The position numbers and the translations under genes were made by a program. Positions 48,682 through 59,830 of a stretch of DNA of 64,000 nt are shown here, one piece after another. How positions within the stretch are numbered: the first letter of the stretch is position 1; each line of letters starts with the position of its first letter. Below the pieces are notes generated by a model. It worked only from the letters and a program-made list of their open reading frames with translations. It did no database searches and was not told the DNA's origin. The stretch comes from Rotaria socialis (taxonomy: Eukaryota; Rotifera; Eurotatoria; Philodinida; Philodinidae), in the NCBI GenBank assembly GCA_905331475.1, contig CAJNYU010000767.1, forward strand, positions 1 through 64,000, written 5' to 3'.

Positions 48682-51249
48682 TTATTTCGGCTTCTCCCTT
48701 TTGATGTAGAAAAGAAGATAGGCATCTGCTGAAACGATATCAGTTTCGTAACACATCGATGATACGTACGAGTCATCGAATTTGTACCATTCACTTTTAC
48801 CGTTTGTCTCGTGTCTAGCACATGCTATATAATGACCACCATATATTGATCCCATATGCTTACTAACAGCAAATAAATCGTAAATAATTTTTTCTGATGA
48901 TAAAAGAAAACTACTTAAATCTAAACCATTAATTGGATAATCTACAAATGTATCTACTTTTTGTCGTAAACCATTTTCATGTGAAAATCGCTTCAATTGT
49001 ATAATGAGTATAGATGGAAGACTATACAGTTGAAGTTGTTTTGTTGCTTTCGTATATTTTTTACATTTTTCTTGTTGGCATGACCATGAGTCTTCTAGAC
49101 GTTCCAATGAGCAAAATTCTCGAAGACAACTTTCAAGAGTTAATTTTTTTACACTCCTATTGAATCGATTAAATGGATTACTGCTTGCGAAATCACCCTT
49201 TTCGACAAGTATTACATCAGATGTAGATAACTGATTCAGTAGCATTTCTAAGTCAAGTTCTTCATCATTTGCCATGGCTATAATATTATTATTGAAGTAT
49301 CGATGAGAAAATGATTCAACAAATGCTTCTATCAGATTTTTCACTTGACCATTTTCATGTACATTGACACATGTCACGTCATTATTTCTATATTTAGCAA
49401 TAAATGTGACCATAAATTTACGTCCTTGTTGAGCTAGTGGCAATGGCAAGAAACTAATAGGGTTTATCGTTTTCTCTTTATGTTGACACTCAAGACAAGT
49501 AATTGCAGATTCTATTTTACCGAAAAATAGTTCTTCTATAATAGTATTTGAATTATTCGGATTTTTTTCTTTTAATTCTCTATGTATTTCATCAAGAAGA
49601 AAAGTCATAAATTCTTGAGCATCTTGCTGATCCCAAGTAGCAAACCGTGGAGCTTGAACACCAATGATTTCTTTTAGATGAGTCGGCCGAAACGATGAAT
49701 AAGGATTAATATTTTTTTCAGTTAACCATAAATTTCGCAATAGATCAGCATATGCTCCAGTCATGGTACCAATTGTATAAAACTGATTCCATCCAGTATC
49801 CATACATGTATCACCATCGAAAACGTCCTTAACAAGATCATCTAAAAAGAATTGAGTCAATGGTTTTGCATGAGCAAGACATTGAAGTGCACTGTTCATA
49901 TAGCAAGTATTTCCAAGATTCGATAAACCCACAGGCATTAAAGGAAACTGTCGAGTGTCCAGATATCTACTCGGAACAAAAGATGTAGAGCTGCGGTTGC
50001 TCTCAATTACAGGACGAGGTGGCGTCTCAGTTATTGTACTAGCAGTAATTATGTTACCAGATTTATTTTTAAAATCAACTAAGCGTTGAATTGGTTCGTT
50101 ATCATCACTAACAATTGATCTGAATGGTATTTGTGATGTAGCGAATGGTCTATTTTTCTTCAGAAATTCTGTATTTTTTGTCGAATCATCTACAGTGTTG
50201 TTGTTGTTGCTGTTGTTGTTGTTGCTGTTGTTGTTGTTCACTGATACTTCAGTCCTAGTAGATTCCATAGTTGAGGTTTTAATAATGCTCCCGACATCAT
50301 CTGGCTGATATTTCGAGATTAACGCTGACGATCGCGGGACCCTTTTATTCGGACTATCCACGGTAGAACAGCCACGATTAGAGGAAATCAGACGACAACT
50401 AGCATAAATAGTTTGACCGGAATTTATTCCTAGGGATAAAAGCGTTCGATTCGGTTCACTCAAGTTTATCTTCACATTCGTACGATCAAAAACGGTAAAA
50501 TCACACAGGCAATAATCTGTGAATCTTTGTTCGACTTGTTTTCTAAGCATTTCAATTGTTGTTGTATGAGGTATATCGAACAAGTATGTTCGATTCGTAG
50601 AAGTGCATTCAACATGAATCATCGATGAAGAAAGTGATGATACGATTTGGACAAAGATCATTGTTAGGTCGGTAACACCCAATTCAGTTAAAAGCTTCTC
50701 AGAATTTGATACTAGATCGAGTTCTTCAAAATCCATAAAAAGATGAATACGTTGGCGTTCGATTGAATCTAACGAAAATACTTTAATTATATATTCCAGA
50801 AGCATTTGTAATGTTGTTATATGTTTGTTCCATGTATATTCTATTTTGTCGATATGATTAGGACCATAAACTCGTAAACGTGAAAGTCTTGATGATGAGA
50901 ATTCACATAATGGCGCAAAACAGAGAGTATATCCTTGTCGAATGTTAAGTTGATTCAATGTCGTGTAAATATTGAATAAAGGTGCAGGTAAACGTTGATT
51001 TCCCATACGTAATTCAACTAGTGAAACATTTCCAGAATCAATATAATCAAGGTCGGCAGTTTTCAAAAACTTTTTAATAACATCACGAATAGTGTCGGTC
51101 GATGAACATAAAATGTAGTTCTCACTTTTAAGACCTTGTTGATGATCTTCATAGTGAATTTTAAGTTCTATGCGGGAACTTGTTCTAGTATTCATTAGAT
51201 CGCTCCTAGTCCTGAAATCATCTAAATATGATCCGTGTTCATATGACAT
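48682..51249 (-). CDS. Ubiquitin-specific protease (USP, C19 family), single exon
   Basis: An 855-residue intronless protein. Residues 1-300 contain ubiquitin-like folds (RIELKIHYEDHQQGLKSENY; MIHVECTSTNRTYLFDIPHT), followed by a low-complexity linker with poly-Asn (DNA 50196-50240). The USP catalytic domain begins at LSNLGNTCYMNSALQCL with Cys449 as nucleophile. It continues with QQDAQEFMTFLLDEIHREL, zinc ribbon pairs (CLECQHKE and CQQEKCKKYTKATKQ) and LPSILIIQLKRFS. The histidine box SIYGGHYIACARH has His806, and WYKFDDSYVS supplies the acidic residue. All catalytic residues are intact. It removes ubiquitin from substrate proteins in the cytosol or nucleus. The core is nearest the USP4/11/15/32 type, but the orthologue is not fixed. 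It converges on the Hsp104 gene. Confidence 0.9.
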   Translation of the reverse strand: MSYEHGSYLDDFRTRSDLMNTRTSSRIELKIHYEDHQQGLKSENYILCSSTDTIRDVIKKFLKTADLDYIDSGNVSLVELRMGNQRLPAPLFNIYTTLNQLNIRQGYTLCFAPLCEFSSSRLSRLRVYGPNHIDKIEYTWNKHITTLQMLLEYIIKVFSLDSIERQRIHLFMDFEELDLVSNSEKLLTELGVTDLTMIFVQIVSSLSSSMIHVECTSTNRTYLFDIPHTTTIEMLRKQVEQRFTDYCLCDFTVFDRTNVKINLSEPNRTLLSLGINSGQTIYASCRLISSNRGCSTVDSPNKRVPRSSALISKYQPDDVGSIIKTSTMESTRTEVSVNNNNSNNNNSNNNNTVDDSTKNTEFLKKNRPFATSQIPFRSIVSDDNEPIQRLVDFKNKSGNIITASTITETPPRPVIESNRSSTSFVPSRYLDTRQFPLMPVGLSNLGNTCYMNSALQCLAHAKPLTQFFLDDLVKDVFDGDTCMDTGWNQFYTIGTMTGAYADLLRNLWLTEKNINPYSSFRPTHLKEIIGVQAPRFATWDQQDAQEFMTFLLDEIHRELKEKNPNNSNTIIEELFFGKIESAITCLECQHKEKTINPISFLPLPLAQQGRKFMVTFIAKYRNNDVTCVNVHENGQVKNLIEAFVESFSHRYFNNNIIAMANDEELDLEMLLNQLSTSDVILVEKGDFASSNPFNRFNRSVKKLTLESCLREFCSLERLEDSWSCQQEKCKKYTKATKQLQLYSLPSILIIQLKRFSHENGLRQKVDTFVDYPINGLDLSSFLLSSEKIIYDLFAVSKHMGSIYGGHYIACARHETNGKSEWYKFDDSYVSSMCYETDIVSADAYLLFYIKREKPK

Positions 51250-51648
51250 GATGACGTTTGCTAGTTAGTAGTAGTCAAAATAGCAATTGCAGTAGACATG
51301 TTTTTTTCAAGAAAATCAANTTTATAAAAAGTAAATCTAAATCTATTTCTAAATTATAAATGGGAGTGACGGTCGACTTATACATTTATGATTTGTAAAA
51401 TCTAAATCTATTTCTGACAGTGGCGTGAAAACATGGAAGCGGTTTTTTTTTCCATTTATATTCGAAGTCGAATTAGGCAGCTACTCGAAATATGACTTTT
51501 TTCATGAAAAACTCCAAACTGCTATTATGTAAGTCATTTACTTATATTTTTTATGGAGTTGATATCATTATCAAGCTTGATAACTTTATTAAACGTTTGC
51601 TAGGTGATTTGTTTTTTTCTATTCTACATTTTATATTTATGTGACAGA
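51250..51648. other. Short intergenic region, one N at 51320
   Basis: It contains a near-direct repeat of AAATCTAAATCTATTTCT (51333-51350 and 51398-51416). It separates the divergent USP gene and the RNF213-like fragment. Confidence 0.5.
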
Positions 51649-52209
51649 TTCAACTCATTCAACAGGGAGCAGAAGTACTGTTTATATTTTGTGATTGATA
51701 TTAATAATGAATTACGAAATGTTGAGGTATTATCAACAATTAAATTATGTATGAAAACTGGAAGAACAATGTTAATGGTAAATACAAGTCGAATTCATGA
51801 TTCATTATATGATATTTTTAATCAAAATTTTTCAATAGCGGCAACAGGTGATATGAGAAAGATATTTTCAAAAGTTGCCATTGGCCCAAAAACAATTGAT
51901 GTTACTGTTCATATTAAAAGAAGTGAATTTAAAGATATACCAGCACCTTTCCTTAGTCGTTTTCAAAGATATTCATTAAGTGTCAATGATTTCTATCGTA
52001 TTCGCTTACATAAACTTACTGGTAATGAACAGTTGATTGTAAGAAATGTCGAAGAGAATGTTTTATCATTTATTGAACAGTTCAGGCGACAATATTTTTA
52101 TGGTATCAATAAAAGTACTCTTTATTCATGTCTGCTATCATTAATTAAAGTAAATGAAAACGAAGAACATTCTTTATTAAATGTGAATCAACACATTATA
52201 CACAATTAA
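51649..52209 (+). pseudogene. RNF213-like (mysterin) gene fragment
   Basis: An open frame of about 187 codons follows an acceptor-like ATGTGACAG at 51648 and ends in TAA at 52207-52209. The sequence (FNREQKYCLYFVIDINNELR, STIKLCMKTGRTMLMVNTSR, SLYDIFNQNFS, KIFSKVAIGPKTID, DIPAPFLSRFQRYSLS) matches one AAA segment of the RNF213 E3 ligase family. This segment spans the strand that ends in the PAPFLSRF box. Between TIDVTVH and IKRSEFKD about nine residues usual in the family appear to be missing, in frame. RNF213 proteins run to thousands of residues, so this is a small orphan piece with no Walker motifs or RING. It lacks a start codon of its own. It is most likely a fragment left by rearrangement. 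Confidence 0.65.
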
Positions 52210-52551
52210 CCTTTAAACTAACATCTTGTGAATGTGGGTCAGACTTAGTAGACAGAGATACAGCCACGACCACATACATACTTTCTCTATTGACACTTGT
52301 TCCTCGGTGATATCTAACTTTCAATTGCCATAGTATTTATTTGAAAGAAAGGATAAAAACACACTTCATTTTTTTTCTTCTGAAAATCTCTTGAGCGTTA
52401 AGATTGCAAGTGCCCCTATCTAAGGTTAGTGAAATAATCCCAATTAATGTTATATATTTAAGAATGTTAGCGGGATCAATGACAATAGCTTTTGTTGCTA
52501 ATTTGAATTTCTTTCGGCTGATACAAATATCGTTTGTTTTCATTTGATTCA

Positions 52552-53028
52552 TTATTTTGTAGGACAACATAAACCATAGGACTCTCCCGGTATATTGACG
52601 CAATCGTATCCCGGTGGACACAAATGCGTATCGGTTTGTCGTTGGCAAGTGAAGCCTGGATGCGGAAGTTGCTCATTTGAACATGGATTCTGTCTGCAAG
52701 CGCATATTAGGCACCAGGGACGGCGCGAAGCAACAAAAATATAGGGGGGTTACTTGAAAACGGGAGGTTTTTTCTCAAAAATCGGAGTAAATTAATAAAA
52801 ATTTCTTCTATTTTCTTCAAATCGGAGTCAAATTGAAACAAAAATTTCCAAAGTTGGGCCCCCCCCCGTTCGCGCCGTCCCTGTTGGGCACCCATTTGAA
52901 TCAAGCATAAGGCCCAGCGGACACTGAAGTGCGCAATTTGGAAGAGTTTCGCACGAGTGTTGAGATAAAGATATGTCGACAAACACAAATATTAACATAC
53001 ACAAAAGCACAAGTTTTAATTGATTCAT
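52552..53028 (-). pseudogene. Secreted antistasin-like Cys-rich protein, split by a hAT MITE
   Basis: The ATG at 53028 starts a clear signal peptide (MNQLKLVLLCMLIFVFVDIS). It is followed by an antistasin-type module: CETLPNCALQCPLGLMLDSN, then GC. There the frame meets the 169-bp MITE at 52715-52883. On its far side the same module resumes in frame (CACRQNPC), followed by a second Cys-rich segment (CPPGYDCVN, then GLCCPTK) and TAA at 52552. If the element and one target-duplication copy are disregarded, the two halves are collinear with no other lesion, so the break is recent. Antistasin modules are protease inhibitors in other animals; the target here is unknown. With the element in place the frame runs out within it. 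A small intact protein of about 100 residues is presumed in any allele that lacks the insertion. Confidence 0.8.
52715..52883. mobile_element. hAT-type MITE (169 bp) in a coding exon
   Basis: The 15-bp terminal inverted repeats CAGGGACGGCGCGAA are perfect. The target duplication is TTAGGCAC on the left (52707-52714) and TTGGGCAC on the right (52884-52891), 7 of 8 bases the same. CAGGG termini and an 8-bp duplication identify the hAT superfamily. A run of C (about 52859-52867) lies near the right end. It differs in sequence from the other two hAT MITEs in this window. Confidence 0.9.
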
Positions 53029-53618
53029 TTTTTTTGTTCGATGTGTTGAATAATAAATATACGTACTTTTCGCTTGTTTTTATAGACGGCATTCTTTCGT
53101 TATATGCCATCAACAGCATGCATGACATTTTTTTTTCAAAGTATGATAAACATTGGAGAGTGAAATTATAAGCCATCCATGTCAAAAACAAACGAAAAAG
53201 AAACAAGGAAATAACACTATCCAAAGGTTGCCAAGAGTCTTGGTTCATGCAAGGCAACGTGTGGATAAAATATTAGCTGATTGCTACTGTTGTTCATTAT
53301 TTTTTAATAGAAAAGTTCTAGAATAACAAACATATTGATAATAGTCATTGGGTGATTCATCTAGTGAGTATTCTAAATAGTGTCTTATTTTCGTTATTTC
53401 GAGGCATAGTGCAAAGGGTAAAAACAGTCATGCACGGCCAAATATATAACATAATTGAAAATATTTTTTGATTGTGCACTTTAGCTGAACTTTAGAGTCA
53501 TCTTTCACCTTAAATAACATTTGTCTGGCGATCTTTGAATCATAATAGAGGAGAATACTATAAAAAAAAAGTGGCACAAAAACCATGAATTATGGCGTAC
53601 TATTGATTTATTATTGAT
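53029..53618. other. Intergenic, between divergent genes
   Basis: AT-rich, without a supported frame. It presumably holds both promoters. Confidence 0.45.
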
Positions 53619-56600
53619 ATGCTTTCATTTATTATCATATTTTTTGCTTCTCTGTTGAGGAGAAGTGAACCATTGACCAATGTTGGAGGTATTATTCTAC
53701 AGGATACAACATGGAGTAGCGTTGGAAATGCTAATCCTTACTATCTCATCAGTGATGTTTATGTGCCAAGAAACGTTACACTCATCATTCGACCAGGAGT
53801 ACGAATTCTTTTTAATAATGGTGATTTTGAAATACTTGTCAAAGGATTTTTGCAAGTAAACGGAAATGCCTTAAATCCTGTGCTATTATAATGGTACAGG
53901 AACGAATACGAAATGAATGATAACATTTCAATCAACTAGTTTATCAGGAAGTTCCATCAATTGTGCCATATTCACTGGACCTAAGAAAGGATTGCAGATT
54001 ACGACCGCACTTGCTGGTTTACCTCAAAATACGGGTGTCTTAGCTGTTGAGAACGCTATTTTTCTTGGAGGCACATCTATCGAATCCAATGGTAAGATGT
54101 TTGCTTTTGAGTGTGTGTGCATCATGTCCTTACCCATAAACTATTTACACTCAAACTCACATCCTTATGGATATTTTTACTCTGACATTGATGCTTATTC
54201 AAAATATCACATAACTTTGCGTTCAAATCGTAGTTTTCTTATAGAAACTTGTTATATTACTAGTAAAAGAAGGTTCAAAATCAGTATATGTTACCATCAA
54301 ACGATTAGAAAGATTCTCTATAACAATATTACAAATAGATTGCTTTTGTCAGTTTTCTTTCCGAATTTAAATAAAAGAACTGATTTCTAAAGATATAAAA
54401 GGTTTTTTTTTCGTTTTTTGAAGCTTTAGGTATGAGTGAGGCTCTGTCTGATCAGATATTTTATATTTGATTCGTGCATTGGGAAAAGTGGAATCAAATA
54501 TCAGTGGATGGCCTATGAGTGAAACACTCGCGAAAGATGAATATAAAGTGAATTTAAAATTCTGTTCAAAAAAATGTTGCATACTGATGTTGGGCTTAAT
54601 TTGAAACGATCACGACTGGCATCGCCCCTTCTACTGAAAAAGCCTTATAAGGATTCTCCTGCAGATCATAAACAGTATAAAGATAGGTCATGTTTTCGAA
54701 CCGTTTCAATATATCGAGCTAAAACGTTTATCAAACATATTTCTCATGAAGAGCATCCATACCTGAAAATTTCAACTCGAGCAGACGTGAGTCGGAGCCC
54801 TTAATGCAAGCTAAGGAGAGAACTGTCACTTACGTATCTTTTATGGATATTTTTTTTTCATATGAAAAATACAGATTTTAGTCTTTATTTTTTTCTTATT
54901 ATTGTAAGTGATTTATGAACTTTTGTTCTCAATAAGTTTTATTTAAAAGGTTCTCTAACTTAAGAATATTTTCCTTGAAATTCATAAATATTTTGAGCAT
55001 TCAAATGATTGATTCTTTTCATTTAAAGCAAACTGAATAGTGTTGAATCAATACCAAGACGATTCGTATGTATCATATTTAACTATGCTTTTCCTACAGC
55101 TTAGAATTTTCTTAAATATATTTTCATGCTGATCAGAATCGTTTTATAGAATGCTTTTTTTTAAAGACCTGAGACCTTTTCAAAATTAGAAATCGATTTA
55201 AAGTCATTTTATTCTGAAAGAAAAGCATTGAAAGATGCCTTTCTTTGAAGCTTCCCATCGTCTCAGTTTGATTTTTTTGCGCGCCACATAATATACCTTG
55301 TTAGCCCAAATCGATGATTTCGGGCGCCGAAAACAGTTGAGCTATACTGAAACGGATCAAAAAGATGGCAGAACCATAATCATTTCTAACAAAACACAAA
55401 CACTGAAAATCAATGAAACATATGGACGCAGTCTTTGGATTTTTTTCTGTTGGAAAGAACAGGAAGTTAATCGGAACGCATCGGAGAAAATTTGTAGACT
55501 TTCCGATGAAAATTCTTTTTCCATGCTACATTGATTTCTTATATATTTCTGCTAGAATCTATCCGTACTTCTTGATCTAGAATTAAAAATATTCAATGCA
55601 TATGATGAACAGGACTCCATATCGTTGATATGACTCATATTTCTTTGTTTTCCATCTACGATTGCTCGAGCATAAATCTCATTCTCTATTATCTATCTAT
55701 AGGTAACTATCCATTTAGCTCCTACTTTCCTTTGGACCGTTCTCCGTCTGCTCCTACACTCCAGTTGACATCAGCAATTATTAATGATTCGACAGTGTCA
55801 AATGGCAACACTTTCAGTGAATCGATTCTTATAATTACAAGCAAACTTTACAATACAACTATTCGACCGATAGCAACTTTAGGAGGCATCCAGTTTGTTA
55901 ATTCCAAATTGATAAATATAACAATTAAATTGGAAAACAATTATCAAAATACACCAGCTCTGCTTCAATTTAATGATTCGATAATCGAAAATACAGTTGA
56001 ACAATATTCGAATTGGTGGGACCCCATTAATGTTTATATGAGAGTTTTTCGCAGTATAATTCGCAATTCCTTATTTGCGAGGGCTTTCGTTGACCAATAT
56101 TATTATTATGGGAGGGGTGCGCATAGTTTCATTCTTCAAGACTCAACAATCGAAAATGTTTCGATTGATATCGTAGGTTCAGATAGCTACTATTACTATT
56201 ATGGTACTTACACCAATTATTATGGTTCAATATTTATGAACAACTCCACATTTAATAATGGTACTATAAGAATTTTCGGGTATGGATCATCAGCCACATT
56301 TCAAGATTCAAGATTTTGTGATGTCAACATTGCGTATGTAAATCCATCGCAGTACTACAGTAAAGGAGTGAATATAAAAAACGTCATCTTCAGAAATGTT
56401 AGCATGAATTTGCCTGTGTCTCATGTCTTGATTAGTTATTCAACTATAGAGCTCAAATCACCTCCACTAGTATTGGGTGATCACTCAGCTATTGTATGCA
56501 GTCTTATCAAACGCTCATTATCTATTGCACAAGAGAATACGACGGGTATTCAAACGACTGGTACTAATATAATTTTATCCACAATCAGCTCATTTGCAGT

Positions 56601-56898
56601 TGGCTTACAGGTGGCATACAATACTATACAAAAGAATTTTATTTTGAATTCCAATTTCATTTCCAATAGTCTATTCCATATACGAAATTTTAGTCCGTAT
56701 AATATTGAAGCAACTGGCAACTGGTGGGGAACTCGATATAGTGCAGATATCCGAAATAAAATTTATGACTATTGGAATAGCATAAATCTTGGCGGAGTGA
56801 TCTGCTCTAACCCTTCAGACGAAAAATTGCAAGCTGAAGATAGCTGCCCACCTTACAATGTGTATACGATTATAACAAATTTTGCAAATGTTGCCTAA
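53619..56898 (+). pseudogene. Secreted right-handed beta-helix protein, frameshifted
   Basis: Exon 1 (53619-54091) starts with a signal-like MLSFIIIFFASLL. It continues with beta-helix sequence (YLISDVYVPRNVTLIIRPGV, then ILVKGFLQVNG) but stops at TAA at about 53889. In another frame the similarity resumes (NGTGTNTK), meets TGA at about 53914, and goes on from ATGATAACA to GGTSIESNG at a GTAAGA donor. A 1.6-kb intron (54092-55702) leads to exon 2 (55703-56898), which is open for 398 codons: repeated NSTF/NGTI, DSTIEN and similar strand-turn motifs, a Tyr-rich stretch (SYYYYYGTYTNYYG) and the typical terminal ATGNWWGT. Many N-x-S/T sites fit a glycosylated extracellular protein. Carbohydrate binding or lyase activity is possible but not shown. 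Two lesions in exon 1 suggest a recent pseudogene; a sequencing error is the alternative. Confidence 0.65.
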
Positions 56899-58789
56899 GT
56901 TTAACATATTCGTATACTTTAAAACTTTACTTTTGAATTACCTTTTAAAACTAATGATTACTATATATCGTAGCTTTATATTTTACGTTATTCATGCTTT
57001 ATCCTTTCTTTTTTTTTGCTTGAAATCAATAAACTATTTGCTAAAATTTTTCACTAGCTGAATGAACGTGTTTAAACCTATAACAGTTAGACTCATTGTT
57101 ACAAGTGCTTATTTATTGGCATGACAGTGACTTAGATAATTGAAATCAAAAGCTAGTAAGACGCGTGTCGATTGAACCATAATATAAAAGTACGTCCTGT
57201 TTAAACATACACCGTTTATTAAGACCTTATAATGCTTCTAATTGATTGGCGACTTTGAGAGTAGTTTTGAATTTTTACGGATAATATAAAATGGCGCGTA
57301 TAAGGGTTATAGTACTGTACGGTTAATCAAAGTTTTTAAATGAAATTAAAGAGCATTCATAAAAGACAGTGGTAAATGAAGAATTCTTGAAACTGTATAA
57401 ATATTGACAAAAGGAAAGAAATCTACCATATGAATCCGCAGAGATTCAATACCCAACCAAAACTGATATTTGCAAAAATTTTTAGAAACTGTGTTAGTAT
57501 TCAAAGTATTTTTCAGTCCATTGATTTGATTCACCGAAAACGCAAGTTATCTGAAATAGTAGCAACTTTTAGGAATAGATGCAAAGCAGTAATTCATACG
57601 TAGGCTCACGTATGATTACCGTCTGCATTCAATAACAATTTTTGCGTATTAAAGCAAAACAAGCACAACTAATATTCATCGACATTCAATGTCGATTCAT
57701 TTGGCACTAGAATGACGGAATGATGACCAAAATATCCTTATATTTAAAAAAAAGAATTGTATATGATGCTGAGTGTGAGAGAAATTTATTAATATTTGTA
57801 ACATGTCTAATATTACATACTATCCATATATTCAAATAGTTCACATGAAATATTGAAGCATGCTAATTTATATGATAAAGCTGATGCTTTACTTAATCAT
57901 AACGACTAAAAGATAGTTAGTTATGTACAAGTGATGGCTACTTCTAATACGGGCATGGCCAGTTGTGACACAGATATGCGCATGTAAACCATAAGAATAT
58001 TCAACTCTGTCATAGAAATAGCTGATTGTACAGTGAAAATGATGAATTACGTCCCACAAACAGTCAATTGTATAATGAAAATGGTCATCTGTATCAAGTG
58101 CTACAGACAGACAGATAGACACAAATGAATTTCAGCTTTTAGACCCTGTCCTCTCAGTCTAGGGAACATATGGCAAAATTCATGAGTGCTATATCTCCAA
58201 ATAACTATGCATAATATTCGTAGTTATTCATGCAACTTATGTAATTCGAATTCAAATGCAAGCGTTACCTTCGTTTATTTAGATGATGATTAAAAGTCTT
58301 TTAGATATCACGCATCAACAGGGAATTATTCACTAATGAAACATATCATTGAAGTGATGTTTCATGGATTTGAAAATGTTAGGTATTTTACATTTTACAT
58401 TATACATGATACTCCACGCAACAGCTAAGCGGCTTCTTTGATTGGCACATATCTATTTTTAGATGGCTGCAGCTCTGGGCATATGTGTAAGTTTGTGTAC
58501 TCTATGGTCATACACATACATATCCTCAGTTACTCAGTTACAGCCATTCATGAACACTCACCCATAATCATAAACATACTGTCATAGTATCCAATGAGCG
58601 TCTAATGCACTGTACACCCAAGTCTTATATTTAGGAAGGATATGAATATGAATGAATGTGGATGTCGGTATGCGACTTAATGCGCCGAGAAGTGTTCTCC
58701 GTGTACATATCAACACTCAATTTTTACCTAGATATCTTTGGTGAATGATGTCTTAAGCGCCGTATGTGCCTTTTGAAGCGTGGACGTCT
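56899..58789. other. Intergenic, 1.9 kb, no gene seen
   Basis: No supported frame. The region at 57820-58140 has scattered short frames and a GACAGACAGATAGAC microsatellite stretch. Confidence 0.4.
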
Positions 58790-59226
58790 TTAAATATTGT
58801 ACCCATCGAGCTGTACTTCTTGAATCGAATTATAAAGCATACCAAATACTATAGCAGAAGTAAATTGAGACGCAGTTATGTACGTACTCATCCACACATC
58901 TGAGAATTTTAGGTCTTTTCTTACAGGTAGATATAGCAACGAAGCGAGTAAAATTGAATAGACGAGTATGCCTATGGGTAATATAACTAAAACCCAAATA
59001 TAGGCCAGCGTCATTGGAATTATATTTGTAATACAGTAGGGTAATGCGATGATTCCAATAAGCGTTAGCATGCAGACTGGAATAACAAAAATTTTAGCTA
59101 ATACCGTTTTGGCTAGAGAAGTATAGTCGTTGAATATTTTTTGTCCAGCAGTAGTAGTTATGTTGGATAGAGTAGGTAACAAAAAATTAATGTAACGATA
59201 ACCGAATGCATTGTAGCATCGTCATC
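58790..59226 (-). CDS. Small multi-pass membrane protein fragment, unassigned
   Basis: The minus-strand frame ends with the stop at 58790 and stays open upstream to about 59226 (CYNAFGYRYINFLLPTLSN). No ATG in frame opens it; the first codon at 59182 would be TTG. It encodes about 145 residues with three or four hydrophobic segments (AKIFVIPVCMLTLIGIIALP, then LAYIWVLVILPIGILVYSIL, and FTSAIVFGMLY). A charged loop PVRKDLKFSDVW lies between the last two. No family is recognised. The lack of a start suggests the last exon of a larger gene or a fragment. Confidence 0.35.
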
Positions 59227-59444
59227 CTGATGAATTTTCACTTGAATTACATGCTCCCTGTTCAATACAAATTATTATGAATTGAGCGATTGCAACTACG
59301 GAGTAAATAAGGTCCAAAACATTTATATCAGACAACGTCACTAAAAATTAGGAAAGATACTTCTCATTTGAACCTCGTTTACACTTTAAATAACGGTTTT
59401 TTACAAAATATGAAGAGATTATCCCCAAGGATATATGCGAGTGG

Positions 59445-59830
59445 TCCACAAGAAATTAACGTTATCCTGGTCTAAATTTTTACAAAACTATGATAATTCT
59501 TTAACCCATTTAGTCCTTTTAATTCTTTCAACACCCTGAACCCCTTTAATTATTTTAGTGCTTTTAAAAGGCCAAAGCCACTAAAAGGATTAAAGGCACT
59601 AAATGGATTAACGGGATTAAAGGAGCTAAAGGCACTAAAGAGACTAAAGGTAATCAAGCGGCTGAAAATACAAAAGGGATTAGAGGCACTAGAGATACTA
59701 AAAGAGCTGAAGGGTCTAAAGCGACTATAGGTATTAGAGGTTTATCATGGATTTTTAACCCTTTGGGTCACGACTCTTTTTTTACCGAATTTAAAAAAGT
59801 TAGATAAGGATAATTTTAGTTTCTTGTGGA
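59445..59830. mobile_element. Foldback MITE (386 bp) carrying an AAAGGCACTAA minisatellite
   Basis: Terminal inverted repeats of about 40 bp: TCCACAAGAAATTAACGTTA on the left and TCCACAAGAAACTAAAATTA read in from the right. Inside, from about 59575 to 59745, some fifteen degenerate copies of a 9-12 bp unit (AAAGGCACTAA, AAAGGAGCTAA, AAGAGACTAA) run in tandem. Just left of them the complementary CCTTTTAATTCTTTCAACAC-type units appear, so the interior also folds back. No target duplication was found. Confidence 0.7.

Noticed and set aside
52929..53171. Plus-strand frame opposite the antistasin-like gene
   Set aside because: It is the antisense shadow of the signal peptide region of the minus-strand gene.
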